Assembly: GCF_007744675.1 (NCBI RefSeq)
Contig: NZ_CP036269.1
Coordinates: 6,747,046-6,811,045 of the forward strand
Length of the DNA stretch: 64,000 nt
Direction: 5' to 3'
Source: Gimesia alba
GTDB taxonomy: Bacteria; Planctomycetota; Planctomycetia; Planctomycetales; Planctomycetaceae
Made by a program: the position numbers and the translations under genes. The notes beneath the pieces are model-generated. The model was given only the letters and a program-made list of their open reading frames with translations. It was not told the origin of the DNA and made no database searches. Positions 9,041-17,918 of the stretch are shown in pieces (positions within the stretch are counted from its first letter, which is position 1; every line of letters starts with the position of its first letter).

Positions 9041-10501
9041 CTATTTGGATTTCACTTCACGGAGTAACCGGATGGTTTCGGCCACCATTTCTTCGCCCCC
9101 TCCCGGCTGAATAACCGAATTCATCGGCTCGTAGCCACCTCCCTGATAAGAGAGTCGGGTTGGTATGTAAACCGGATCATTACTGTTGGAGAGTTCAATG
9201 ACAATCGTCTGACGATAAGGAGAGAGACGTTTGATCGTCAGCCCCAGATCCACAAAGACCTCGCCCGGCAATCCAACGATGGCCGTGTCTTCACCAATCT
9301 GAAAGACCTGGATTTCAATCGGAATCGTTTTCCCCGCTCCAGCAAGACTCACGGAAGGTTTTCGTTGCGGATCGGTAAACAACGTTTCTATAGAACCCTG
9401 TTGCAGCAGGTCCAGATATATGATTTTAAACGCTTTGACTTTTTCCAGCGTCGGAATTTTCTCGTTGTTTTCAATGCGTTTAATGGTGGCTCGTGCTTCT
9501 GCTAAATCGTCACGGGAATAGGACTGCATCGGAATCTGCAGCACAGACCGTCCAAAGGCCAGATCGGGTTTGACTGGCTGCAAATCTTTCATCGCCGTCA
9601 GAAATGCTTTGCCTAACTGACTGCCGATAAAGTCCGGCCGGTTGCGTTCCTTCGCACGCGGGTTGACATGGTTGATATCGCCGCAGGTTCCCGCACCGAA
9701 GGCGGAAAAGAATTTGGGATCCAGTTCCGATTTCAACATGCGTTCCAGATAAGCGGGAAAGTCGGCGCTGCATTTGTCTCCACCCGTCGTATCGAGGTGC
9801 AGGGCATAGACACTCAAAGCACCAACGGGTTTTCCTTCCGGAGAACGAAACATCAGAATGTCCAGCTCCGGATCGATGGGACCTGCAGAACGAACGACGT
9901 TCTTGTTTCGAAAGTTAGCCCAGGTGCTGATGGTTCCATCTTTCATGACAAACCGGCGATTAAAGGCCACGTTTGTTTCTTCACCAGAACCGGTTGATAA
10001 CTGGAGTAATTTCAGATTTTGACTCGCATCCACGGCCGACTGGGCAATCGCTTCCACCAGTGCTGCCGGATAAGAGGTGGGCTTTGTCTTCGGTGTTTTA
10101 CCCTGCTGAGAAAGAATAAAGCGGCAGAGATCATTGGCATAATCGGGGCCGGTATGCGTATGCGTACCGCAGATCAGAACCTGTTCGCCGGGAATTCCGG
10201 TTTGAGATTCGATCTGGTTTCGTACCAGTCCCGCCAGATCTGCCGAGATGCCGAGGATGTCGCAGGCGATGACAGCCAGTCGGGTCTCACCTTGTGCAAA
10301 GACCATCGCCCTGGCTTGCAGCGGGTCAAGCGCGCCTGTATTTTTTCGTTCGTGATAATAACCGCTCAGGGGATAGCCGACAGGCGGCGTGATTTCCACA
10401 GAAGCCAGACCGACTTTGAACTCATCCGTCTCCGCGGCAAACATGGTGCTGGAAACGGAAAGCAGTACGATAGAGAGAATATGCACGATTCTGAACATCA
10501 A
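9041..10501 (-). CDS. Neutral/alkaline ceramidase N-terminal-domain protein, secreted
   Basis: 486 residues with a signal peptide (MFRIVHILSIVLLSVSSTMFA). The mature part opens with FKVGLASVEITPPVGYPLSGY, the signature of the neutral ceramidase N-terminal domain family. Zinc-ligand-like motifs follow: ICGTHTHTGPDY (HxH) and FGAGTCGDINHVNPR. True ceramidases are longer (about 650-700 residues) and have a C-terminal Ig-like domain that is missing here. Planctomycetes hold many such short paralogs of unknown substrate. The gene is divergent from the sulfatase, with a shared 112-base control region. Its start could be ATG 10501 or 10498 (MMF). Confidence 0.8.
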   Translation of the reverse strand: MMFRIVHILSIVLLSVSSTMFAAETDEFKVGLASVEITPPVGYPLSGYYHERKNTGALDPLQARAMVFAQGETRLAVIACDILGISADLAGLVRNQIESQTGIPGEQVLICGTHTHTGPDYANDLCRFILSQQGKTPKTKPTSYPAALVEAIAQSAVDASQNLKLLQLSTGSGEETNVAFNRRFVMKDGTISTWANFRNKNVVRSAGPIDPELDILMFRSPEGKPVGALSVYALHLDTTGGDKCSADFPAYLERMLKSELDPKFFSAFGAGTCGDINHVNPRAKERNRPDFIGSQLGKAFLTAMKDLQPVKPDLAFGRSVLQIPMQSYSRDDLAEARATIKRIENNEKIPTLEKVKAFKIIYLDLLQQGSIETLFTDPQRKPSVSLAGAGKTIPIEIQVFQIGEDTAIVGLPGEVFVDLGLTIKRLSPYRQTIVIELSNSNDPVYIPTRLSYQGGGYEPMNSVIQPGGGEEMVAETIRLLREVKSK

Positions 10502-10613
10502 TTAACTCACTGGAATGACAGGAGGCAGGGGGGAGTCTAGAATAAACACTACGTTTCATCGTAAACAATCGTCTGAAGAAAAACCACTCATTTTCTCTGT
10601 GGAAGGGAACAAG
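10502..10613. promoter_or_regulatory. Shared divergent promoter region
   Basis: 112 bases separate the starts of the ceramidase-like gene (minus strand) and the sulfatase (plus strand). Promoters for both must lie here or just inside. I cannot name specific boxes. The sulfatase Shine-Dalgarno is GGAAGGGAA at about 10601-10609. Confidence 0.45.
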
Positions 10614-12014
10614 ATGCGCCGTTTCCTGGTTCTCGCCTTGCTGTTCTGTTGGAATCTGACTCCGGCTGTCGCCTCTACCGACAGACCGAATGTCGTGCTG
10701 TTCTTTATCGATGATCTGGGCTGGAGAGATGTCGGCTTTATGGGCAGCGATTTCTTTGAGACGCCCCACATTGATCGACTGGCGCAAGAATCGATGCGAT
10801 TTTCATCCGCGTACTCAGCAGCCCCCAATTGTGCGCCCAGTCGTGCCTGTCTGATGTCAGGTCAGTACACGCCCCGGCATGGAGTCTACACGGTCGGAGA
10901 TCCCGCACGCGGAAATCACCGTTATCGAAAGTTGGTCCCTGCCAAAAACAAAACGGTACTGGACGATAAATTTATCACGATCGCTGACACGCTTTCCCAA
11001 GCCGGCTATCGTTGTGCCAGTGTCGGGAAATGGCATCTGGGAAAGTCGCCACTCTCGCAAGGCTTTCAAGTCAATATCGCCGGCAACCCGACGGGCAGCC
11101 CGCGCGGCGGTTACTTCAGTCCTTATAAAAACCCACAACTCGCCGACGGAAGGAAAGGGGAGTATCTCACCGATCGTTTGACTGATGAAGCCTGCGAATT
11201 CATCAAAGCCAATGCAAACACTCCCTTCTTTCTCTATCTGACACATTACGCCGTGCATACGCCGCTACAAGCCAAACAGGCGGACGTCGAATATTTCCAA
11301 TCCAAGCCCGCAGGAAAACTTCATCAGCATGCAACCTATGCTGCAATGATTAAGAGCATGGATGAAAGTATCGGTCGCGTTTTGGAAACATTGAAAGCAC
11401 AACAGCTGGAGCAAAATACCATCATCATTTTCACCTCTGATAACGGCGGCTACGGACCAGCGACCAGCATGCAACCGTTACGCGGTTCCAAAGGCATGTT
11501 GTATGAAGGAGGCATTCGCGTTCCCCTGGTCGTGAAGTGGCCCGGGGTCACAAAAGCGAATAGCGCCAGTGAGGAACCAGTCATTAACGTGGATCTTTAT
11601 CCCACTCTGCTGGAAATGACAGGAATACCCCAGCCGGAGGAATATGCGTTGGACGGTACAAGCCTGGTTCACCTGCTGAAAGATCCACAAAGTCAATTGA
11701 AAACGCGATCATTGTTCTGGCACTTTCCCGCTTATCTGCAAAAATACAAAGGCATGCAACAACGTTTTCGAACAACACCGGTTTCTGTGATTCGACAAGG
11801 CGACTGGAAATTGCTGGAGTTCTTTGAAGACGGACATCGGGAACTCTATAATACGCGGCTCGATATCAGCGAAACGATGAATTTGACAGACAGCCATCCC
11901 GAGAAAGTAAAGGAATTAGCAACGGCGCTGCATGACTGGCAGAAACAGGTTCGAGCGGCAATCCCTTCAGAACCCAATCCTCAGTATCGTTCGGGGAATG
12001 AATCCAACGATTAA
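10614..12014 (+). CDS. Secreted arylsulfatase-type sulfatase (formylglycine, Cys type)
   Basis: 466 residues from ATG 10614, chosen because a good Shine-Dalgarno precedes it and the signal peptide (MRRFLVLALLFCWNLTPAVA) starts exactly here. The frame is open 33 codons further upstream without a signal peptide. Sulfatase hallmarks: metal-binding FFIDDLGWRDVGF, the activation site NCAPSRACLMSGQY (C-x-P-S-R, where Cys becomes formylglycine), VGKWHLG, and FTSDNGGYGP. It removes sulfate esters from sugars or lipids outside the cytoplasm. The large sulfatase sets of marine planctomycetes are tied to algal polysaccharide use; the substrate here is not determinable. Confidence 0.93.
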   Translation: MRRFLVLALLFCWNLTPAVASTDRPNVVLFFIDDLGWRDVGFMGSDFFETPHIDRLAQESMRFSSAYSAAPNCAPSRACLMSGQYTPRHGVYTVGDPARGNHRYRKLVPAKNKTVLDDKFITIADTLSQAGYRCASVGKWHLGKSPLSQGFQVNIAGNPTGSPRGGYFSPYKNPQLADGRKGEYLTDRLTDEACEFIKANANTPFFLYLTHYAVHTPLQAKQADVEYFQSKPAGKLHQHATYAAMIKSMDESIGRVLETLKAQQLEQNTIIIFTSDNGGYGPATSMQPLRGSKGMLYEGGIRVPLVVKWPGVTKANSASEEPVINVDLYPTLLEMTGIPQPEEYALDGTSLVHLLKDPQSQLKTRSLFWHFPAYLQKYKGMQQRFRTTPVSVIRQGDWKLLEFFEDGHRELYNTRLDISETMNLTDSHPEKVKELATALHDWQKQVRAAIPSEPNPQYRSGNESND

Positions 12015-12038
12015 TAGAAACGGAAGTCGAGATAGAAC

Positions 12039-12674
12039 ATGATGTGGGAAGATATTCTTAAGGATTTTATATACCTCTGGGCCGTCATCGATCCGATTGG
12101 GTCCATCCCGGTGTTTATCGCCGTCACTTCCGGGACGAGTCCTGCAGTACAGCGACATATTGCATACCGGGCCATTCTGACCGCAGCCATTGTTTTGATT
12201 GTATTTATCCTGGGAGGCCAGTTATTACTCGACGCATTAGAAATTCCACTGGCCGCCTTTCAGATCGCCGGCGGGATGGTACTGTTTCTGTTTGCCTTGA
12301 CCATGATCTTTGGTGAGAGCAAGCCGGAAGCGGAAATCGAAGAATCACATAAAGTGGATGCTCATCAAAGTAAAGCCATCTTCCCCCTCGCCATACCGTC
12401 GATCGCCTCTCCCGGCGCAATGATGGCGGTCGTCTTAATCACAGACAACCATCGTTTTGACATCAGTCAACAACTGATTTCCACACTGACCATGTTAACC
12501 GTCTTGCTGATTACTCTAGGCTTTCTATTATTAGCCGGTCCCATTCAAAAATTGATCGGCGATTCGGGCGCCAGCGTCGTCAGTCGAATCGGAGGCCTGA
12601 TTCTGGCTTCCGTAGCCGTCGATAGTGTTTTGAGCGGAATTAAATCGTACTTCGATATTCAAATACCTGGTTGA
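12039..12674 (+). CDS. marC: MarC family (UPF0056) inner-membrane protein
   Basis: 211 residues with six membrane segments. MarC markers: LWAVIDPIGSIPVFIAVT near the N-terminus, FQIAGGMVLFLFALTMIFG in the middle, and IPSIASPGAMMAVV. The function of the family is unresolved; the old link with multiple antibiotic resistance has not held up. The gene ends in a four-base overlap with the next membrane protein gene, so the two are probably translated together. It starts 24 bases after the sulfatase stop. Confidence 0.85.
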   Translation: MMWEDILKDFIYLWAVIDPIGSIPVFIAVTSGTSPAVQRHIAYRAILTAAIVLIVFILGGQLLLDALEIPLAAFQIAGGMVLFLFALTMIFGESKPEAEIEESHKVDAHQSKAIFPLAIPSIASPGAMMAVVLITDNHRFDISQQLISTLTMLTVLLITLGFLLLAGPIQKLIGDSGASVVSRIGGLILASVAVDSVLSGIKSYFDIQIPG

Positions 12675-14311
12675 ATCTGAAAATCCAACCCGGAACCAAG
12701 GGGACGCTCATTCGAAATTCGCATCATTTGAGTATGATTCTGCTGCCCGCTCTGGCGATGTCGGTTGGCTGGGGGTTCCGAGGTAATTATGGTCACGAGG
12801 CCGGTGCCATGGTCCCCGGTGCTCTGGTCGCGTTAGCTGTCTGTCTTACTTCCCGCCGTCCCGACTGGTGGAACCGGGCCACGATCATGGCATTTCTCGG
12901 TGCGATCGGCTGGGCGTTCGGCGGCCAGATGAGCTACGGTCGCGTGATTGGATACACGGCTGGTTCAGAGTTGATTGATGTCACCTATGGTTATGCCAGC
13001 CTGTTTTTAATTGGCGCCCTCTGGGGCGGCATCGGAGCCGGTATTCTAGCGTTAGCGCTCACGCTGAAACGTTCAGAGCTGGAACGTTTTTCCTTTCCAC
13101 TCGGCTTTCTCTGGGTCTTCTGGCTGGCGATGGATTTGAGCGGACTGTCAGGATACCTGCATGAACTCGGGAACTCCTACGATGTCGACTGGGTTGCCGC
13201 AGTTTCCGCGGCACTGTTATTCCTGATGCTGTATCGCACCAAGCCAGACTTTCACCGCCCCTGCCGGTTTCTACTCTTGCTTTCACTTGGCTGGTTAGCC
13301 GGTTTTTTCATCCTAACACCTGTTCTGGGTTTAAGAATGACTCCCCCGCGCGGTGATAACTGGGCGGGATGCATCGGCCTTTATCTCGCACTCGTTTTCT
13401 ATTTGAAACGAGAACAGAATACTGTCGCGCTGCGTTTGTCCGCGTATGGGTTTCTGTTTGGCGGGATCGGTTTTCTGCTCGGAGACTTTATCAATATGCT
13501 CGGTCGCGGCCAGTGGTCGATTCTGGGAAGCTGGCCGATGCTGCAAGGTCTTGATTACTGGAAATGGATGGAACAGTTTTTCGGTCTGGTCATGGGGGCC
13601 GGCATCGGCTGGGGCGCGCAAAGCCTGCTTTCCCAGCAGTCAGACCAGGACCGGCAACCGAATGTAGCTGACTCAAAAGAAGTATACTCACGAGTCCTCG
13701 CTGCTCCCGAAGAAGATTCCACCGCACGGGGCATGAATTTCGTCGGACTGATTTTTCTCCTGGTGATTCTCCCCTGGAAAAATCTCCACAAAAATGTCAT
13801 TCAGTGGCAGAAAGAAAAATGGATTCCCGAAGAGTTCTGGAATCTGCCCGCGGGGTTCTGGTTTCTGATCGTGGGCTTGCTGCTTTCGTTGGCAATCATC
13901 GCTGCGATCTGGGAAGCCAGAGGTCAGAAGCTGGCATTGGTCCCCGATTCGAACCTGGGTCGCGCGCAGTGGCTGTTCTTATTAATTCTCTGGATGTCAC
14001 TCGCAGGCGATTTCAGTAAAGCGTTGCCTCGCCTGGCAGAAAGATCCGTGTTCCTCGTCCAGACTTCTTTTTGGATCACCGGGGCGCTCTGCACACTGCT
14101 TGCGGTGAGACTGAAAGAAAGCGATCAAGGGCTGCCCGAACAAGGACTCCCCTGGTCTGATCGACGCTGGTCACTCAGCCCGCTTACAAAACTCGCTTCA
14201 ATCATTCTGATCGCTACGCTAATTACTTCGGTCGGCTGGCTCACCATTCAGACACATGATGAGCCATTACCGGGAAGTCATTTACGTTTTGAAAATCGGA
14301 ACACCGATTAG
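12671..14311 (+). CDS. Polytopic membrane protein of unknown function
   Basis: 546 residues with about twelve hydrophobic segments. The start shown is TTG 12671, overlapping the marC stop (TTGA); ATG 12734 is an alternative that would begin just before the first membrane segment (MILLPALAMSVGWGFRG). Conserved-looking glycine-rich motifs sit near the N-terminus (GWGFRGNYGHEAGAMVPGA, GWAFGGQMSYG). I recognise no named family; it resembles uncharacterised planctomycete membrane proteins. Its stop overlaps that of the convergent OmpA gene. Confidence 0.75.
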   Translation: MNLKIQPGTKGTLIRNSHHLSMILLPALAMSVGWGFRGNYGHEAGAMVPGALVALAVCLTSRRPDWWNRATIMAFLGAIGWAFGGQMSYGRVIGYTAGSELIDVTYGYASLFLIGALWGGIGAGILALALTLKRSELERFSFPLGFLWVFWLAMDLSGLSGYLHELGNSYDVDWVAAVSAALLFLMLYRTKPDFHRPCRFLLLLSLGWLAGFFILTPVLGLRMTPPRGDNWAGCIGLYLALVFYLKREQNTVALRLSAYGFLFGGIGFLLGDFINMLGRGQWSILGSWPMLQGLDYWKWMEQFFGLVMGAGIGWGAQSLLSQQSDQDRQPNVADSKEVYSRVLAAPEEDSTARGMNFVGLIFLLVILPWKNLHKNVIQWQKEKWIPEEFWNLPAGFWFLIVGLLLSLAIIAAIWEARGQKLALVPDSNLGRAQWLFLLILWMSLAGDFSKALPRLAERSVFLVQTSFWITGALCTLLAVRLKESDQGLPEQGLPWSDRRWSLSPLTKLASIILIATLITSVGWLTIQTHDEPLPGSHLRFENRNTD

Positions 14312-15144
14312 TGGAGTAGTGTGGGATTTGGGTCCCAGCCTGCTACGACGGCATCCGGAGCGAGTACGAAGATTTCGACGCGGCGATTTTTCTGCCGGGC
14401 AGAATTATTTGCGTTAGGTACAACAGGTTGGAACATGCTGTAACCAGCAGAACCCATCCGGCCCTGTTTCACACCAAATTTGGAAAGTGAAAGAACGACT
14501 GAGTTCGCCCGGTTCGTGGATAAATGCCAGTTTGTAGGATGGCGACGTTGCGTATTTGCTTTCGAAATCGGCTTGTCATCCGTATGCCCCACAACCAGGA
14601 CATTCAGGCGTGATGCATTGCCGTCATTCATGATTGCGGCAAACTGATTCAGGATCTCTTTGGCCGAAGGCTTGAGAACATCACTGCCGGAATCAAACAG
14701 AATGTCTGAGTGAAATTTGCTGACGCCGGTATGCGGATCGAATTCGAAATCAGGATATTTGTTTGCGAGTTCCTGAAAGCGACGGGTTGCTTCCCCATCC
14801 AGTGGGCTCGGCTGGCCTTTTGCTTTTTTCATCAGGCTTACATAGCGCTGCTGCATTTCAGAACGTTCAGAATTCAAATTGTCGAGCCGCTTATTGGCGA
14901 TGTTCAAATTCGATTCCAGCGACTGGGCGCGCATTGCCAGCTGATCGCGTTCGTGCTGCAGTGCGTTCGCCGACTGCTGAAACTGATCACGCTGCATGGA
15001 CAGTTCCATGTTTTGATCGTAAAGCTGTTGCGAACGATACATGCTCTGACGCAGCTGCGCATTCGGTCCGCGTTTACAGGCTGTCTGAGTCATAGTAAAT
15101 AAACACACTGCACTAAGCAGGCATACCCGTACGATGATGGGCAT
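14308..15144 (-). CDS. OmpA-family peptidoglycan-binding lipoprotein
   Basis: 278 residues. The N-terminus is a lipoprotein signal with the lipobox QTAC (mature Cys at about residue 23). Next comes a coiled-coil stretch rich in Gln/Arg/Leu (about 35-110), then an OmpA-like domain: FHSDILFDSGSDVLKPSAKEIL, VLVVGHTDDKPI, LSTNRANSVV, and ARQKNRRVEI with the Asp and Arg that hold diaminopimelate in OmpA. This places it as an envelope anchor bridging membrane and cell wall, like Pal or MotB C-termini. It is notable because planctomycete walls were long disputed. Confidence 0.88.
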   Translation of the reverse strand: MPIIVRVCLLSAVCLFTMTQTACKRGPNAQLRQSMYRSQQLYDQNMELSMQRDQFQQSANALQHERDQLAMRAQSLESNLNIANKRLDNLNSERSEMQQRYVSLMKKAKGQPSPLDGEATRRFQELANKYPDFEFDPHTGVSKFHSDILFDSGSDVLKPSAKEILNQFAAIMNDGNASRLNVLVVGHTDDKPISKANTQRRHPTNWHLSTNRANSVVLSLSKFGVKQGRMGSAGYSMFQPVVPNANNSARQKNRRVEIFVLAPDAVVAGWDPNPTLLH

Positions 15145-15549
15145 CTTCGGTGCTCCTTTATCTCACTCTGAATAGAATCACGATTCCAGTTGCGCAAGTC
15201 TTCATAAAAATGTCATCGCAGATTGAGTGCAGACATTCCATGAAAATTCACACAGTCTTGAAAAGCCAGGCTGATTCAAGGAAAGATGAATGGAATAAAA
15301 ATCAATTTTAATGGGTTGGTAGGTTTTTGAGATGTGACATGCGATTGCATATCCTGCTGGGCAATTGAATTTGTAGTGTGAAGTGAGAGAGGTTTACTCA
15401 TTCAAAAGCCAACAGAAGCGGATTTATAACGCGTCTGTTTTTTTATGCCAAGAGCAACATGATCAAAAAAAGACAGATTTTAAGAGTTTGAAATATCTAC
15501 AAAGAAAGCCCAGATTCAAGCTGCGCCTGGTGGAAAAACAGGAGTAAAA
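15145..15549. other. Intergenic region, no gene seen
   Basis: About 400 bases, A+T-rich, upstream of the OmpA lipoprotein gene and downstream of the pilin-like gene terminator. I see no conserved coding signal. It should contain the OmpA gene promoter. Confidence 0.4.
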
Positions 15550-15597
15550 AGCAAAAACAGGTGAGGCCTGACAACGAGCCAGACGCCACCTGTTTTG
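15550..15597 (-). terminator. Rho-independent terminator of the pilin-like gene
   Basis: On the minus strand, AAAACAGGTGGC pairs with GCCTCACCTGTTTTT (one bulged base), with T-rich sequence after it. It lies about 50 bases downstream of the pilin-like stop codon. Confidence 0.65.
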
Positions 15598-15642
15598 TTG
15601 GAGAGTATATTCAATTGCAGTAACGAAAACCGTTTCCGCAAA

Positions 15643-16227
15643 TTAAGGCTCTGATTGAAGCCGTTTCAAATCCTGTTCCAGTAGCTTAATCGCCTCTACC
15701 ACATTTCTTCGGGCAACGAGGGAAGCCTTGTTTTGAGACAGATCCAGCTTGAAATTTTTCAGAGCCCGTTTTGTCTTGCGGATTTTTTCTGCTTTCGTTA
15801 ATTCTGGAACTCCCTCTACAGCAAGATCTTCTGCCTGCCAGACTGGGTCTTCCACGGCGACACCATCGACAGGTGCTGAGGTAAAAGCAGGTTCAGTTGA
15901 AGAATCAGTTTCTGCCTGTAACGCCAAGGCGTTTTCTTTTTGCTCCTGTTTTAAATTGATCGCATACATATCCAGAATTTCCTGGAGTGAATGCTTATAG
16001 GTGCCTGATATTTCGGAAATGACGGGGCCACCAGCATACTCATATTCACGGTAGACCCAATAAGGACCTTCTTGCTGTTTGTGCTTCAAGGAGGCGTCCT
16101 GTGCCTTCTGAATTTCAGGTAACAACAAAGCGATGAGAACGGCTATTGTTGCAATAGCCACCATTAATTCGATTAGGGTAAAGCCTCTTTTCATTCCTCT
16201 CTTCTTAGATGGGAAGTCACTCACCAT
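15643..16227 (-). CDS. Type IV pilin/pseudopilin-like protein with prepilin cleavage site
   Basis: 194 residues. The class III signal is clear: [30 protein letters not shown], cleaved after Gly and leaving an N-terminal Phe with Glu at +5. The remainder is charged and helical ([19 protein letters not shown]), with no disulfide loop, so it is more likely a minor pseudopilin of the general secretion or type IV pilus machinery than a major pilin. The start is uncertain: ATG 16227 has AAGGAG only two bases upstream, and GTG 16224 would be better spaced. Confidence 0.75.
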   Translation of the reverse strand: MVSDFPSKKRGMKRGFTLIELMVAIATIAVLIALLLPEIQKAQDASLKHKQQEGPYWVYREYEYAGGPVISEISGTYKHSLQEILDMYAINLKQEQKENALALQAETDSSTEPAFTSAPVDGVAVEDPVWQAEDLAVEGVPELTKAEKIRKTKRALKNFKLDLSQNKASLVARRNVVEAIKLLEQDLKRLQSEP

Positions 16228-16784
16228 CTCTCCTTATTAAACAGATTGACAATATGCTCATCAAACAGTTTCGAGCACATACTTTGAACGCCCGGAGTTA
16301 TAAGGGCACATGTTTAAGAGAATGTTGCTGTTTGATGATTATCGTGATTTAGAATCGAAGCGAATCACGTGCCAAAGCGGATATCTGACTGACCCTGGCG
16401 TTCTTACAAAACACCTATGTTGTGAATGTACCATGAGATAAGAGCATGGATTGACTGACGGTTTAACCAGAATTTATTTTTTGACTCATCAAACAATCAC
16501 AGCCAGACTTTTGGGATGCCCGATTCTTGTGCAATCTGATTTCCGGGAAATATCAACCGGCAATGTTTGACTGGTGTAAGGCTGAACCCGACCTCACCGG
16601 AATCACCGTTTCAGCCGGAGATTGACAGTAGACGGATCATTTCGCGCACAAACTCACAGACAGAAGACAGGCTTACTACTGTATTGTTTCGGGTTCCTGT
16701 AATATAAACTGTTTTCAGTGCATACCAATCAAACCGGCGAAAGCCGGTAAGATTCTTCTATTTGATCGCGATGAGGAGACAGAC
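16228..16784. other. 557-base intergenic region between divergent genes
   Basis: It separates the pilin-like gene (minus) from the HlyD operon (plus) and must hold both promoters. No ORF of substance and no RNA fold was recognised. A short repeat, ACCGGCGAAAGCCGGTAA, forms a small hairpin at 16732-16749, 35 bases before the HlyD start. Confidence 0.4.
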
Positions 16785-17918
16785 TTGAAACGAATTCTGG
16801 GATTAGTAGTCTTAGCGGCAGCGTTGATCGTCGCCTTGATTCTGAGTCAGAATCGGCATGTACCTTTGAAAGTCTCTGGCTTTCTGGAAGCAGATGACAT
16901 CCGTCCCGGTTCCCGCGTGGGAGGACGAGTCAAACAGGTCCTGATCGAAGAAGGCCAATCCGTGTCCAAAGGTGAATTGCTGTTTGAACTGGAACCCTTT
17001 GACTTACAGGAGCGACGCGCCGAAACAGTCGCAGGACTCGCCGAAGCAAAGGCCAATTATGAAAAGCTCGTCGCAGGCTTTCGAACCGAAGAAATTGCCA
17101 AAGCCCAAGCTCAGGTTGACCAGCTCAAAGCACGGCTAACATTATTAGTGAACGGCCCCCGACAACAAGAGATCGATTCTGCAGTCGCAGAATTGCAACT
17201 GGCGGATGCAGAGTACCGACTGGCAAAAGCAAAACACATGAGGATTGAGACACTCTTCGCCAAAAAATCGGCCTCGAAAGACGAGTTAGATACAGCGAAC
17301 ACGGAACTGCAGGCAACCGCTGCCAGAAAAGAGGTCCGACAGAAGGCCCTTGATTTATTAAAAGAAGGAACACGGATAGAAGAGATTGATGAAGCCCGCG
17401 CCCAGTTAAAACAGGCTGAAGAGGCCTGGCAATTATTGAAAAATGGAAATCGCCGCGAAGACATCGCACAGGCTGAAGCCGCTGTGAACAAAGCGGAAGC
17501 GGCGTTAAAGGTCATCGACGATCAGATTCTGGAATTGAAAGTGTTTTCTCCTCTCGATGGAACAATCGAAGCGGTCACTTTACAGCCAGGGGACTTGGTC
17601 GGCAGTAATGTTCCTGTCATTTCGATCCTGGACTGGAATCATTTATGGGTGCGTTGCTATGTTCCCGAAAATCATCTGGATATTCACGTCGATCAGGAAG
17701 TGGATGTGACGATCGACAGCTACCCTGACAAAGTCTTCAAAGGACGTGTGACCTTTGTGTCACGTCAGGCTGAGTTTGTGCCGCGCAATGTACAGACTCC
17801 CGAAGAACGTTCCAAACAGGTGTTTCGCATCAAAGTCAGAATCAAAGATCAGGATAAATTGCTCAGACCGGGGATGTCGGCGGATGTCTGGTTAGACAAA
17901 AAGGATTCCAGACCATGA
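16785..17918 (+). CDS. HlyD-family periplasmic adaptor (membrane fusion) protein
   Basis: 377 residues from TTG 16785, preceded by AGGAG about eight bases upstream. One N-terminal membrane anchor (LGLVVLAAALIVALIL) is followed by a split biotinyl-lipoyl domain (GGRVKQVLIEEGQSVSKGELLFELE ... FSPLDGTIEAVTLQPGDLV) around a long coiled-coil hairpin. The hairpin carries a repeated GxRxEEIxxAxAQ pattern about four times. A beta-barrel domain closes the protein. It links an inner-membrane ABC pump to an outer-membrane channel. It overlaps the ABC gene by four bases (ATGA), so the two are translationally coupled. Confidence 0.9.
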   Translation: MKRILGLVVLAAALIVALILSQNRHVPLKVSGFLEADDIRPGSRVGGRVKQVLIEEGQSVSKGELLFELEPFDLQERRAETVAGLAEAKANYEKLVAGFRTEEIAKAQAQVDQLKARLTLLVNGPRQQEIDSAVAELQLADAEYRLAKAKHMRIETLFAKKSASKDELDTANTELQATAARKEVRQKALDLLKEGTRIEEIDEARAQLKQAEEAWQLLKNGNRREDIAQAEAAVNKAEAALKVIDDQILELKVFSPLDGTIEAVTLQPGDLVGSNVPVISILDWNHLWVRCYVPENHLDIHVDQEVDVTIDSYPDKVFKGRVTFVSRQAEFVPRNVQTPEERSKQVFRIKVRIKDQDKLLRPGMSADVWLDKKDSRP